Assembly (NCBI GenBank): GCA_965249925.1 | Contig: OZ252260.1 | Location: 5,518,001-5,582,000, forward strand | Direction: 5' to 3' | Length of the DNA: 64,000 nt | Origin: Hoeflea_A sp965249925 | GTDB lineage: Bacteria > Pseudomonadota > Alphaproteobacteria > Rhizobiales > Rhizobiaceae | Shown: in pieces, positions 18,705-26,323 of the stretch | How the letters are laid out: each line of letters starts with the position of its first letter | Position numbering within the stretch: the stretch's first letter is position 1 | Notes under the pieces: model-generated | Database searches by the model: none | Seen by the model: only the letters and a program-made list of their open reading frames with translations | What the model was told of the DNA's origin: nothing | Made by a program: the position numbers and the translations under genes

Positions 18705-19078
18705 TGGCCAGTCCTCTCATAACGGCCCGTAGACCAGTTGAACTTGGTGCCCGGTGGCCTCTGAAAGCCGCGCGACTTTGGTTTGCGAATACCCAAGTGC
18801 TTGTCCTGCTGCCGTAGCGTCTTCGCGGCTACGGGAATGTCATGCTTGGTTGTCTTGTACCGATGGCACCGCATGCAAACAGACGCGCAGTTCTCAAGGC
18901 TGTTGTCCTTGCTGTTGGCGTCCAGAATGACGTGGTCGAACTCCACACCATGGGACAGGGGAGCATTGCAGCGCTTGCCTTCTGGTAGGCCGTACATTTT
19001 GCCTGCTGCTTCACAAAGCATACCGGAGCGCCTCAGGGCCTCCCGCTTCGTGGCTTTGGAGAATTCGCGTCTGCTCAT
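18701..19078 (-). CDS. HNH endonuclease
   Basis: 125 residues from ATG 19078. The HNH core is readable as VEFDHVILDANSKDNSLENC followed by ASVCMRCHRYKTTKHD: a His and paired Cys residues coordinate zinc, with a conserved Asp-His. The same motif is used in free-standing and packaging-associated phage nucleases. Overlaps the small membrane gene upstream by ATGA. Confidence 0.8.
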   Translation of the reverse strand: MSRREFSKATKREALRRSGMLCEAAGKMYGLPEGKRCNAPLSHGVEFDHVILDANSKDNSLENCASVCMRCHRYKTTKHDIPVAAKTLRQQDKHLGIRKPKSRGFQRPPGTKFNWSTGRYERTGQ

Positions 19079-19206
19079 CCCAACCACTCCCACAGCCCAA
19101 TGGCCAAGAGCATCAGCAATCCAGCGCCGAAGAAGTACGGGAACGCCATAAGGTAGCCATCCCGGACACCCGCCCAGAAGGCTTTGGAGTGGAGCAGCCT
19201 ACGCAT
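19075..19206 (-). CDS. Small membrane protein (43 aa)
   Basis: 43 residues with one hydrophobic helix in the middle (LMAFPYFFGAGLLMLLAIG) after a basic N-terminus. Start ATG 19206 overlaps the stop of the upstream gene, and the stop overlaps the HNH gene start as ATGA, so it is translationally coupled on both sides. Function unknown. Confidence 0.55.
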   Translation of the reverse strand: MRRLLHSKAFWAGVRDGYLMAFPYFFGAGLLMLLAIGLWEWLG

Positions 19207-19567
19207 TGGACTGCGCCTCGTATGCCTTGAGAGTAGCGATGACGAGGGCTATGGGGGCGGAAGGCGCTGTCAGTGTTGCGTATTCAGCCAGACCACCTTT
19301 GGTGCGGTCCGCCCAGACAGTCGCCTCATACACCGGACCGTCTTTACCAACATCCCAAGCCCATTTGGGAAGCAGCCGCTCGCACAGCCCCACAGCCGCG
19401 TCTATCGAGGTTGTGTAGGGTGGCGCTGCGATAAGCGCCGATGGATACCAAGCGTTGTCGATGACGCAGAGAATGGACGCGTCCAAGTCAATGTTCCCGG
19501 CCTCTGCTGCCTCAAGCTCTTTAATGAGGCTCGGTAGGTATGGGTGCTTGGTGTCAGGGGCGTTCAT
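19199..19567 (-). CDS. Phage protein, unknown
   Basis: 122 residues. YLPSLIKELEAAEAGNIDLD and SIDAAVGLCERLLPKW resemble a family seen often in early operons of alphaproteobacterial prophages. No catalytic motif visible. Soluble, mixed alpha/beta. Confidence 0.6.
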   Translation of the reverse strand: MNAPDTKHPYLPSLIKELEAAEAGNIDLDASILCVIDNAWYPSALIAAPPYTTSIDAAVGLCERLLPKWAWDVGKDGPVYEATVWADRTKGGLAEYATLTAPSAPIALVIATLKAYEAQSNA

Positions 19568-19570
19568 AGC

Positions 19571-19798
19571 TTAGTCCACCATCGTCCCAGCGGACGCGAG
19601 TTTTTGCTTGGGAGGGCGGCGGTTCCATTTCTTTGCTGCACCACGGTGTGTTTTGGAAGTATCGCTACTGACTCCGCAGTCGCTGCACGAAGCCACAACT
19701 CGCATTGCCAATGGGGTGGCATTCGTTAGGTACAGGGCCTCACCACCGCAAAAGGGGCAGGGCGCTAGCTCTGGCATTTTCTTCTCGCGCTGTAGCAT
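19571..19798 (-). CDS. Lar-like zinc-ribbon protein
   Basis: 75 residues. ELAPCPFCGGEA with a second pair SCSDCG forms a four-Cys zinc ribbon, ending in AAKKWNRRP, the signature of the Lar (restriction alleviation) family. Rac-prophage Lar modulates type I restriction/modification. ATG 19798 has AGGAGA upstream; ATG 19777 (MPELAPCPF) is the alternative and fits family length better. Confidence 0.75.
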   Translation of the reverse strand: MLQREKKMPELAPCPFCGGEALYLTNATPLAMRVVASCSDCGVSSDTSKTHRGAAKKWNRRPPKQKLASAGTMVD

Positions 19799-19802
19799 TC
19801 AC

Positions 19803-19994
19803 TCACTCTCCTGTGTGGGCGGACGGCCTTGGCATACAAAGGGGGCTTGCAACCAAACGCCGCCCGTCCTGTGAGCGACGAAGAATGGGGTTCGCGCCGC
19901 TCACGTCTGAATTGACGGTGGCCGGGGAAAGATCAGAAAACCGGCCACCGGAGCCAAGCGCGCGGGTGCGACCGCATGAATGCGCCTGTCTCAT
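19803..19994 (-). CDS. Possible small ORF, unknown
   Basis: 63 residues. Its ATG overlaps the upstream stop as ATGA and it ends just before the ribosome-binding site of the Lar-like gene, so it fits the operon spacing. Composition (Arg/Ser/Pro-rich) is not protein-like, so it may be leader DNA instead. Confidence 0.3.
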   Translation of the reverse strand: MRQAHSCGRTRALGSGGRFSDLSPATVNSDVSGANPILRRSQDGRRLVASPLCMPRPSAHTGE

Positions 19995-20329
19995 TCTGCG
20001 TCCTCATGTTGGAATGTCGGGATATCCGCCCAAGCGATGACTTCGCCCGACACGGGCTCGAAGTAGTTGTCATAGTCCTGATGAAAGCGGTTATCGTACC
20101 AACCAGTTGTTGGACACTCGCCGGTATCTGCCGCAGGACAGTCATCACCGGGACATTCAGGGCATGGCCCGTCCTCCCAGACGAGGGGGTATTTGTTCAG
20201 ATAGACGGCTGGGTATGTCCGCACCTTTCCGTCGTACCTAGACCGACAAGCGACTATGCATGACCGCATATCGCCGGGTTTGACATCCGGGACGCCGGCT
20301 TTGTTGAACGTCAGCGCGTATTCGCTCAT
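19991..20329 (-). CDS. Cys-rich phage protein, unknown
   Basis: 112 residues from ATG 20329. Contains CPECPGDDCPAADTGECP, a cluster of cysteines that may hold zinc, and ends acidic. Start overlaps the upstream stop (ATGA). No family recognised. Confidence 0.55.
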   Translation of the reverse strand: MSEYALTFNKAGVPDVKPGDMRSCIVACRSRYDGKVRTYPAVYLNKYPLVWEDGPCPECPGDDCPAADTGECPTTGWYDNRFHQDYDNYFEPVSGEVIAWADIPTFQHEDAE

Positions 20330-20526
20330 TGCCTGATATCTCCATAAGAAGCGGGTGACGATGGCCGGGCGGTGCCACCGCCACCCAGTGCAGGGCAAGT
20401 GTCCTTTGTTGGCCCTGCGATAAATGCGGACGACGACGGTATAATGGGAGGAAGAGCCGTCGCCGCCCTAGCCCGCGCCTGCCGGGGGAGGGGAACAACG
20501 CGGGTTTCTGTGTTGATGATGTTCAT
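20326..20526 (-). CDS. Small phage protein, unknown
   Basis: 66 residues beginning MNIINTETRVVPLPRQARAR. Coupled by ATGA overlaps to both neighbours, which supports translation. Low-complexity Pro/Ala/Ser body; function unknown. Confidence 0.45.
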   Translation of the reverse strand: MNIINTETRVVPLPRQARARAATALPPIIPSSSAFIAGPTKDTCPALGGGGTARPSSPASYGDIRQ

Positions 20527-21053
20527 GCTGCCGCCTTCGTGTTCGCGGCCAACTGCTCGACACTGCAGCCGATAAGGCCAGCCAGGAATTCAAGCACGGC
20601 TTGCTTGCTCTCTTGGAACACATGCGCACCCATGGCTTTTTTCGACTGGCTCTTGGCCGTCTGCCGAACCACAAGGCACTCCTGAACCGTGACGAGGCTG
20701 AATTCATCCATGGGACGGATATTTGCTGCCCATCTGTCAGCTTCGGCTTTGGACGAACAGACGTAAGACTGTGTGTCGCAATAGCCGGTGCGGATGAGCG
20801 CATAGCGTCTGAGATGTTCTGGTGAGATGCTGTAAGGCAAGCCCGCATGTATCTCTGGCAGGTTTACCCAAGCTTCATGGACACAAGCAAAGAAATGGCG
20901 ATGGGTTTCGTAGCTACGTTCAGCGTGCTCCCGAACCATGTAGGTTTCACCGACAACCAGTTGCCTATCGGCTGCGGATGCCCAACGTGCATTGGCTGGG
21001 ATAAGAGCTTCACCGTCCCAACGGCAGAGAAGTGCGGGGCCGAAGTCAGACAT
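20523..21053 (-). CDS. DUF1367-like phage protein
   Basis: 176 residues. FGPALLCRWDGEALIP at the start, then HRHFFACVHEAWVNLPE and the C-terminal QESKQAVLEFLAGLIG match a conserved phage family of DUF1367 type, often next to recombination or nuclease genes. It lies two genes downstream of the Rad52-like annealase, so a role in phage recombination is plausible but inferred. Confidence 0.65.
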   Translation of the reverse strand: MSDFGPALLCRWDGEALIPANARWASAADRQLVVGETYMVREHAERSYETHRHFFACVHEAWVNLPEIHAGLPYSISPEHLRRYALIRTGYCDTQSYVCSSKAEADRWAANIRPMDEFSLVTVQECLVVRQTAKSQSKKAMGAHVFQESKQAVLEFLAGLIGCSVEQLAANTKAAA

Positions 21054-21210
21054 TGCCCCACTCCCTCAAAGCTGTGAACACCGCACCGCAGAAGATCGAC
21101 GCGCCCATCCAGAAGAACTTCACGAATTCCTCATCCATGCTGTGGGCAACCATGGATAGCCCGATGCTGCAAAGGGTCAGCACGCCCCAAACGACATGTG
21201 AAAAAGCCAT
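21046..21210 (-). CDS. Small membrane protein (54 aa)
   Basis: 54 residues with two hydrophobic segments (HVVWGVLTLCSIGLSMVA and FFWMGASIFCGAVFTAL). ATG 21210 follows the Rad52-like gene stop, and the 3' end overlaps the next start. Function unknown; one of several tiny membrane proteins in this operon. Confidence 0.5.
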   Translation of the reverse strand: MAFSHVVWGVLTLCSIGLSMVAHSMDEEFVKFFWMGASIFCGAVFTALREWGNV

Positions 21211-21215
21211 GTTCG

Positions 21216-21881
21216 TCACCCCGCCGCCAATACAGGCTGTTCTTCGCTGACAATGAGCGACTTGCGTTCCTTGCAGCGCAGCGCCGCTTGTTCCAGATAC
21301 GACTTCGACCAGCCCTCTTGACGAAGCGACACGTACAGCTTCTCAATGGAGCCAACCGTCTCGCACTGGCTTAAGTCGTTCATGAACGCGTCCCACGCGT
21401 CCGTCTGGTTCAACTGGTTGGAAGACTGGCCACCCACCAGCTTGTGCAGGCGCGTGTACTCATGGCTCGCTATGACGGTTGAGCGGCCTTTCTGCTCAAG
21501 GGTTACCCAAGGACTATCCAAGTCATAGAGATACTGGCCTATGCCCCACAGAACGGCAGCGCGCTTGAAAGCGTCTGACAGAGCGCCTTTGTCCGCCTCT
21601 ATGTCTGTGTCGCCGGCACCGTTCGCCTTCCACACCCATTCGCCGTCGAGGCGGATGCCAATACGGCAGACTGTCTTCTGGCCAGCGTGCGGATAGTCGC
21701 ATTGCCAATTCTCAGGTCCGCAAACGTCGTCAAGGCGCTGCATAACGTCACGTGCGTCGATGTAGGCAAGAGCGATACCCTTGTTCTTGTCCTTGTTCGT
21801 GGCACCAACACGCCAGCTTATACGATCTGGCGGGAACGGTGCTTTGAGTGCGGATAGATGGATAACCTTCTGCTCTGTCAT
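21216..21881 (-). CDS. Rad52/22-type single-strand annealing protein
   Basis: 221 residues. ISWRVGATNKDKNKGIALAY, DARDVMQRLDDVCGPENW and the conserved DIEADKGALSDAFKRAAVLW are the core of phage Rad52-like (Sak-type) annealases. These anneal complementary strands in phage recombination and replication. The C-terminal 60 residues are the variable, helical part. Overlaps the upstream 65-aa gene by 4 nt. Confidence 0.88.
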   Translation of the reverse strand: MTEQKVIHLSALKAPFPPDRISWRVGATNKDKNKGIALAYIDARDVMQRLDDVCGPENWQCDYPHAGQKTVCRIGIRLDGEWVWKANGAGDTDIEADKGALSDAFKRAAVLWGIGQYLYDLDSPWVTLEQKGRSTVIASHEYTRLHKLVGGQSSNQLNQTDAWDAFMNDLSQCETVGSIEKLYVSLRQEGWSKSYLEQAALRCKERKSLIVSEEQPVLAAG

Positions 21882-22075
21882 GCCGCCATTTCCCGGTCAA
21901 TTATTTCTTGGGTGTTCTCACGGCCGATACGCCGTAATGCTTCGGCTATCGCTTCCCGCAACTGATACTCGGCATAGGCTTGCGGGTTTATTCGCTGCAC
22001 AAGACGTTCAGCCACGTCGCCAAGGTGTTCGGCTGTCACTTCGGTATCGACTTCACGCTTCATGGGACTGCTCAC
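21878..22075 (-). CDS. Small phage protein, unknown
   Basis: 65 residues, helical and charged (LREAIAEALRRIGRENTQEI). Sits directly upstream of and overlapping the annealase gene, so it may be an accessory, but nothing in the sequence proves it. ATG 22063 is an alternative start. Confidence 0.5.
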   Translation of the reverse strand: MSSPMKREVDTEVTAEHLGDVAERLVQRINPQAYAEYQLREAIAEALRRIGRENTQEIIDREMAA

Positions 22076-22256
22076 GCGAAAGATGGAAGAACGTCGCCGC
22101 CAAGATGAAGGTAATTGCTAGGTAAAAAACCAGCGCAGCACCTTGGCCGAACGTGTCTTCGACGGCGAGAATGATGAGCGTAAAGGCTGCTGCAGCCGCA
22201 GACGCCACCACAAAACCAAAGGTCGTCATAGCGACCGAAACAAGCCATTCACGCAT
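22053..22256 (-). CDS. Small two-helix membrane protein
   Basis: 67 residues from ATG 22256. Two hydrophobic helices (VAMTTFGFVVASAAAAAFTL and ALVFYLAITFILAATFF). The longer upstream extension in this frame is the shadow of the neighbouring gene. Function unknown. Confidence 0.5.
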   Translation of the reverse strand: MREWLVSVAMTTFGFVVASAAAAAFTLIILAVEDTFGQGAALVFYLAITFILAATFFHLSREQSHEA

Positions 22257-22479
22257 TGCTTTCTCCTGCGATGTGGATGAGTGCGTCGCGCAAGGCATCC
22301 TGCCAGCGCTTGCGGCGACCGATGCTGGTGACTTCGTTCCCGTTGTCGTCGGTGAGCGACCAAATACCGTAGCCAAGTTGGTCTATCTCAAGCTCGTACT
22401 CGCGGCCCCGGTATCGTATTTCGTGTCGTATGTTGGGGACATCCGTCCAAACCTCGAATTCAAAACGTCGCTCGGTCAT
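22249..22479 (-). CDS. Small phage protein, unknown
   Basis: 76 residues, soluble, rich in aromatic and charged residues (IWSLTDDNGNEVTSIGRRKR). Overlaps neighbours on both sides. No family recognised. Confidence 0.5.
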   Translation of the reverse strand: MTERRFEFEVWTDVPNIRHEIRYRGREYELEIDQLGYGIWSLTDDNGNEVTSIGRRKRWQDALRDALIHIAGESNA

Positions 22480-22562
22480 GGCACCACCACAAAGGTTACG
22501 TAGATAACGAACAGGAGCAGCGCGAAGGCGCAGACATCCCTGCGGCTGAAAGGCTCAAGCAT
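22476..22562 (-). CDS. Tiny membrane peptide (28 aa)
   Basis: 28 residues: a short charged start then a single hydrophobic helix (CAFALLLFVIYVTFVVVP). ATG 22562 lies inside the end of the upstream gene and the stop overlaps the next ATG, so the coupling pattern of the operon continues through it. Confidence 0.4.
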   Translation of the reverse strand: MLEPFSRRDVCAFALLLFVIYVTFVVVP

Positions 22563-22797
22563 TGGACTTGGCCTCCTTTTCAATTGAACGGCGGAAAAGC
22601 TCCTTGGTGCCGCCAGCGGCTTCGAAGGCGTCCTTGGCCTTCTCCCATGCGTTGAATTTCGCACGTTCGAAGTTGAATGCCTTCTCAACCAGAGTGTCCG
22701 CGTTGCGCCATTGCACTTCGGTGAGTGTGGCGGCGTCCCGCAGCCGAACCAGTTCTTCATCGGATACGCGGGGTTCAGTGTGAGTGCGGTTATCCAT
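22555..22797 (-). CDS. Small coiled-coil phage protein
   Basis: 80 residues from ATG 22797. Strongly helical: DEELVRLRDAATLTEVQWRN followed by a Lys/Glu-rich helix. Unknown function; overlaps both neighbours. Confidence 0.5.
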   Translation of the reverse strand: MDNRTHTEPRVSDEELVRLRDAATLTEVQWRNADTLVEKAFNFERAKFNAWEKAKDAFEAAGGTKELFRRSIEKEAKSNA

Positions 22798-22990
22798 TGT
22801 CGGCACCGCCTTTCTCTCGACGCCAGTCGGCCAGCATGGCAGCGAACACTCCCCGCGCACCGGGGTCTTGCGGGCAGTCCCTAACCATCTGGTACTGGCG
22901 GACGAGTGCTTTTGCGGTTTCGTCGGTGTTCATGTTCTCGCGAAGCCATTCGACTTCTGCGTCCGTCAGTCCAAGACGTTCACCCATCAC
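22790..22990 (-). CDS. Small phage protein, unknown
   Basis: 66 residues. LTDAEVEWLRENMNTDETAK suggests a small helical bundle. Coupled on both sides. No family recognised. Confidence 0.5.
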   Translation of the reverse strand: MMGERLGLTDAEVEWLRENMNTDETAKALVRQYQMVRDCPQDPGARGVFAAMLADWRREKGGADNG

Positions 22991-23232
22991 CCGTCCCTCC
23001 GCTCTTGCTCAAGCAGCATGTCGGCGACCTTGAAGGCGCGTTCGACAAGGCCAGCCAGTTGGTTGTCATTGAGGACGTGAAGGTTGTCCGCTTTGCCTAT
23101 GAACTGGGCAGCGAGTTGGCGACGTTCCTTGGCCACGTCTCGTTCGGCGTCTGCCCAGAGTGCGCCGTAGCGCCGCAACTCGTACCGTTGCATTTCGGCG
23201 TCACGGCGGGCCTGAAAGGTTTGCTCGTCCAT
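22987..23232 (-). CDS. Small helical phage protein
   Basis: 81 residues, mostly helix (FQARRDAEMQRYELRRYGAL then LAGLVERAFKVADMLLEQER). Start coincides with the stop of the upstream gene (position 23232). Unknown function. Confidence 0.5.
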   Translation of the reverse strand: MDEQTFQARRDAEMQRYELRRYGALWADAERDVAKERRQLAAQFIGKADNLHVLNDNQLAGLVERAFKVADMLLEQERRDG

Positions 23233-23468
23233 CAGTCCGCTCCGTTCTTATCGCGTTCTGAAAGGAGGGCGTCGGCGAGCCTGTATACTGCTGCTGCAAA
23301 TTCTGCAGGCCCTTGTCCGGGTGGTAAATCTGGCTGCGCACACAAGCCAGCCAAAGCCTGTCCAGCGAACCAGTCACGAAGCGTCATGCCTGCCTCAACG
23401 ACGGGGTCCCCCTCGCCATCAATCCAAGTCCAAGGGAATGCTGGCGGGTTGTTCAGTTTTCTGCTCAC
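23232..23468 (-). CDS. Small phage protein, unknown
   Basis: 78 residues. MTLRDWFAGQALAGLCAQ and a C-terminal YRLADALLSERDK are typical of a short family common in phage early regions (GMTLRDWFAGQAL motif). Function unknown. Confidence 0.6.
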   Translation of the reverse strand: MSRKLNNPPAFPWTWIDGEGDPVVEAGMTLRDWFAGQALAGLCAQPDLPPGQGPAEFAAAVYRLADALLSERDKNGAD

Positions 23469-23522
23469 GACGAAACCCTCCTGTCTTCTGCATGGGTGGA
23501 CGTGGATAGGAGTAGTGGCGGG

Positions 23523-23879
23523 TCATGGCTCACTCCCATGGCCCGGAGGCGTCACAAGAAATGCGATGTGGGTAATGTCACCCTTGGCAACTTCGCCTTG
23601 AAGCAGTTCGTTGGCTTCGTCCGTATACCGTCCGTCAGCGTCGATGCGTGCACCGGTTATGGTGCCGGCCGGGTCCTCTGGCGTTCTTTCGTGCACCGCA
23701 ACATGAACCCAATATCGGCCATCCTCGCAGCGAGCTATCTCAACACCCCCGCCAGGGAACCCAATGATGGTGTACGGCTTCTCCGGCTTAACCTCTTTGT
23801 TGCCGAACAGGGTGTTGCGCTTGCCAACCTGGATACGGTTGTTCTCTTGGCCGCGCTGAGAGTAAATACCGGTGTCCAT
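23523..23879 (-). CDS. Phage protein, unknown
   Basis: 118 residues, predicted beta-rich (VEIARCEDGRYWVHVAVHER). Starts one base from the end of the first gene of the operon. No recognised domain. Confidence 0.5.
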   Translation of the reverse strand: MDTGIYSQRGQENNRIQVGKRNTLFGNKEVKPEKPYTIIGFPGGGVEIARCEDGRYWVHVAVHERTPEDPAGTITGARIDADGRYTDEANELLQGEVAKGDITHIAFLVTPPGHGSEP

Positions 23880-24194
23880 TCACGCCACCTCCCGAACATC
23901 GTTAAGCTCTGCGTAGAACTGCTCTTGAACCCAAGCGTCGTTCTCAATGACGGCGGCAAGCTTCTTGAAAAGCGCCACCAGAAACTCGTCATCGCAGTTC
24001 GCGTGAATACGGACGGTGCGCTTGTCCATGTAGCTGCCTACGACGCTGCCGTGTAATTCAATGGCTACGCACTGAAAGCCGTAGTCATGCTCAAGGCTGT
24101 CGGTTTCCAGACTGGCCACACCAGAGAATTCCGCGTACTGGCCTGCGCCAATGATGAGCGGCATTTCTTCGAATGGAACTTCGGTTTCGAACAT
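23880..24194 (-). CDS. First gene of the leftward early operon, unknown
   Basis: 104 residues from ATG 24194, preceded by a strong AGGAGGAAG ribosome-binding site. Body acidic, with CVAIELHGSVVGSYMDKRTV. It is the first gene after the operator-controlled leftward promoter, so it should be the earliest and best-expressed product of this operon. No family recognised. Confidence 0.6.
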   Translation of the reverse strand: MFETEVPFEEMPLIIGAGQYAEFSGVASLETDSLEHDYGFQCVAIELHGSVVGSYMDKRTVRIHANCDDEFLVALFKKLAAVIENDAWVQEQFYAELNDVREVA

Positions 24195-24222
24195 GCTGGC
24201 TTCCTCCTGCTGATGGGAGGAA

Positions 24223-24256
24223 TGTATAGTTAAACTGTACAAATTGCAATAGCTAA
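24223..24256 (-). promoter_or_regulatory. Leftward early promoter with repressor operator (OL/PL)
   Basis: The 19-bp near-palindrome TGTATAGTTAAACTGTACA lies at 24223-24241. Read on the minus strand it ends in TATACA (-10), with TTGCAA 15 nt upstream as a -35. The same operator layout occurs at 26054-26072 in front of cro. A weaker half-site AACTGTACA lies at 24276-24284. Confidence 0.65.
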
Positions 24257-24257
24257 T

Positions 24258-24317
24258 TTGAAAAAAGTTTAGAATAACTGTACACTGCCGATTCGACGGA
24301 TATCAACGAATCGGCAG
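24258..24317 (+). promoter_or_regulatory. Rightward promoter and leader hairpin of the HEPN gene
   Basis: TTGAAA (24258-24263), a 17-nt spacer and TACACT (24281-24286) form a plausible promoter whose -10 overlaps the operator half-site at 24276-24284. An 11-bp perfect hairpin (CTGCCGATTCG 24285-24295 with CGAATCGGCAG 24307-24317, 11-nt loop) follows at the likely transcript start, just before the TTG start at 24330. Confidence 0.45.
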
Positions 24318-24329
24318 TGGGGGCAGCGG

Positions 24330-25172
24330 TTGACAGAACGAATTGCGGACTTGCAAATGAACCCAGATCAACAACAGTTGCCGGTTCTGGATCCAATGAT
24401 ACGGATATCACTTCCATATATTATCAGGGTGGTTTCTGCGCTTGAAAAGCTCGATCAGATTCCGGCGGATGCAACTTACCTTCATGCCTGGAGTTGGACG
24501 GTTGGGCTCCAGCAGCAATTGAACGCTCTATATATGAACAGCGTGTACTCAGAGGCATTGAGGAGTTCACGTACCCTGTGGGGGCAACTCGACAATACAC
24601 TCGCCGCCATCAACTCACCTAGTGATATGGGGTTGCAGATTGGGCCACAAAGCCTCTGGCTACTAAGAAGTCAGCGGGATCAGTTGCTGATAGCACTGCA
24701 AGCAGAACTTGACGTGGTGCCTGCATTCTTTGTGAGTCAGAAAGAGGGTTACGACACCCTATCGCTCTTGGAGAACGGGCTGCGTCTTTTTCCCGCAACT
24801 CTCACGAAAAAAGTACCTGAGGCTGTTTTTGACGCGGAAGAGGTTGGTAGAACTGTTGCCTTTGAACTGGCGACCGCTGCAGGTTTTCATATCTTTAGGG
24901 TAATTGAAGCAGTTTTGCGGCGCTACCATAGACATGTAACGGGTGGGGCAACGCCCCCATCGGGTCGTTCAATAGGTGCCTTTTTGCATGACATGAGAAA
25001 GAAAAAGGTTGGCGACCAGAACGTATTGTCTGTCCTCGATCAGATCAGAAAGCTTCACAGGAATCCGCTGATTCACCCGGACGTTACTCTCGATATGGAA
25101 GAGGCGATCACGGTACTGGGGTTAGCGCGAAGCGCCTTAGGGCCAATGTTGAGTGTCCTGCCAGACGTTTAA
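24330..25172 (+). CDS. HEPN-motif protein, probable lysogen-expressed cargo
   Basis: 280 residues, mostly helical. The C-terminal part reads IRKLHRNPLIHPDVTLDMEE: Arg244-x4-His249 is the catalytic signature of HEPN ribonuclease domains, placed as expected in a helical C-terminal domain. HEPN proteins are common in toxin-antitoxin, abortive-infection and anti-phage systems. Start TTG 24330 follows a GGGGGCAG stretch; ATG 24357 is the alternative. It lies between the two operator regions and converges on the repressor gene, an accessory-gene position. No recognisable antitoxin partner is adjacent. Confidence 0.6.
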   Translation: MTERIADLQMNPDQQQLPVLDPMIRISLPYIIRVVSALEKLDQIPADATYLHAWSWTVGLQQQLNALYMNSVYSEALRSSRTLWGQLDNTLAAINSPSDMGLQIGPQSLWLLRSQRDQLLIALQAELDVVPAFFVSQKEGYDTLSLLENGLRLFPATLTKKVPEAVFDAEEVGRTVAFELATAAGFHIFRVIEAVLRRYHRHVTGGATPPSGRSIGAFLHDMRKKKVGDQNVLSVLDQIRKLHRNPLIHPDVTLDMEEAITVLGLARSALGPMLSVLPDV

Positions 25173-25196
25173 AAATGGTAGCTTTCTGGCAACAGA

Positions 25197-25997
25197 TTAA
25201 GTTGTTGTAAACCTGCCAACCACCCGCCCGACGATTGCTATCTCTTGAAGCGTGAGGATTCGGGTTTTGTGGTTTTGGTTGTCGGAGATAATCGATACCT
25301 CTACATACTCGTCGCTTGGTTTTGAGACGACTTCTAGCCGCTTAATGATCAAGCCGCCAAATTCATCTGCCAGCGCATATAGCCCAGGAGGCGACGGCAC
25401 GCGATGCCGAGTGTCGATGAATACCACATCGCCATCAATGATTGTCGGTGCCATCGAGTCACCCTGAACAGGGATCGCTGCAATGTGTTTCGGACTGGCA
25501 TTCGAATGCCACAAAAGGCGTTCCGGAATTCGCCAATAATCGCGTACGACCTCGGCTGAAAAGCTTGCTCCATTTTCAGCCGTCACTTCGGTTGTCACGG
25601 CAATGCCACCGCCACCGAGGCCAGCAACAACATCGATCTCGGGAACTTCGTCATCAGCCAGTCCCCGACGCCCAGTTTCTGTGCCAACGGAGCGTTCGCC
25701 TGACCCATGCGTGACATCTACGTCTTTTGCGCCCTGGATTACCCGCATGCGTTTTTGTTTCAGCTTTGCCTTTGGACCGATCCGCGCGTTGGGGGGCTCG
25801 TCTACACCTGTTTGTAGCCATACGAGAGAAACACCAAGAGTCTCTGCTATCAGTCTTAGGGTATCGTGCCTTGGGCGGTTCTCACCTGCTTCCCACTGCG
25901 AGACGGCCCCGCGCGTTTTCTCGACTGCCAACGCTAGCTCTTCTTGCGTCAGTCCCTTTCTTTTTCGGGCGGTTTTGATGCGGTCTTTGAGTTCCAT
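25197..25997 (-). CDS. CI-type phage repressor (XRE HTH plus S24 peptidase)
   Basis: 266 residues. Residues 1-60 form an XRE helix-turn-helix (GLTQEELALAVEKTRGAVSQ). The C-terminal S24 domain has Ser181 in VQGDSMAPT and Lys219 in LIIKRL, the LexA/CI self-cleavage dyad. AGLGGGG near residue 125 is a possible cleavage site. It should maintain lysogeny by binding the TGTACAGTT-type operators on both sides and be inactivated by RecA after DNA damage. Confidence 0.93.
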   Translation of the reverse strand: MELKDRIKTARKRKGLTQEELALAVEKTRGAVSQWEAGENRPRHDTLRLIAETLGVSLVWLQTGVDEPPNARIGPKAKLKQKRMRVIQGAKDVDVTHGSGERSVGTETGRRGLADDEVPEIDVVAGLGGGGIAVTTEVTAENGASFSAEVVRDYWRIPERLLWHSNASPKHIAAIPVQGDSMAPTIIDGDVVFIDTRHRVPSPPGLYALADEFGGLIIKRLEVVSKPSDEYVEVSIISDNQNHKTRILTLQEIAIVGRVVGRFTTT

Positions 25998-26044
25998 TCC
26001 GCAAGGATAATTGCCCGTCTTAAAAAATTCTTCGATAGATTAAC

Positions 26045-26072
26045 TTGACATTTTGTACAGTTAAACTATACA
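26045..26072 (+). promoter_or_regulatory. Rightward promoter with repressor operator (OR/PR)
   Basis: TTGACA (26045-26050), a 16-nt spacer and TATACA (26067-26072) form a near-consensus promoter. The operator TGTACAGTTAAACTATACA (26054-26072) covers the spacer and the -10, so a bound repressor would block polymerase. The cro-like ATG at 26081 is so close that the mRNA leader must be very short. Confidence 0.75.
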
Positions 26073-26080
26073 TACGGGGT

Positions 26081-26323
26081 ATGCGCGATACGACACGGCA
26101 AAAAACCACACGCTCTGGCGCAGAGACCAACCGCACGGGGATGACCGCCGTGCGAGAAAAGGTGTCTTCGCTGGCCTTCCTGGCCAGGGAACTCGACATC
26201 ACGCGTGGTGCGGTATCGCAATGGGAGCGTGTGCCGGCAGAGCGGGTGGGGGATGTGTCTCGGGTTACTGGGTTATCGCCTGCGGTCATTCGGCCCGACC
26301 TTTTTGAGGGCGCTCACCAATGA
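26081..26323 (+). CDS. Cro-like repressor
   Basis: 80 residues from ATG 26081. VSSLAFLARELDITRGAVSQ followed by WERVPAERVGDVSRVTGLSP is the Cro/YdaS-type helix-turn-helix. Divergent from the CI-like gene across OR, the lambdoid arrangement. The N-terminal 20 residues are basic and may be disordered. GGGGT immediately before the ATG leaves little room for a normal ribosome-binding site. Confidence 0.85.
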   Translation: MRDTTRQKTTRSGAETNRTGMTAVREKVSSLAFLARELDITRGAVSQWERVPAERVGDVSRVTGLSPAVIRPDLFEGAHQ

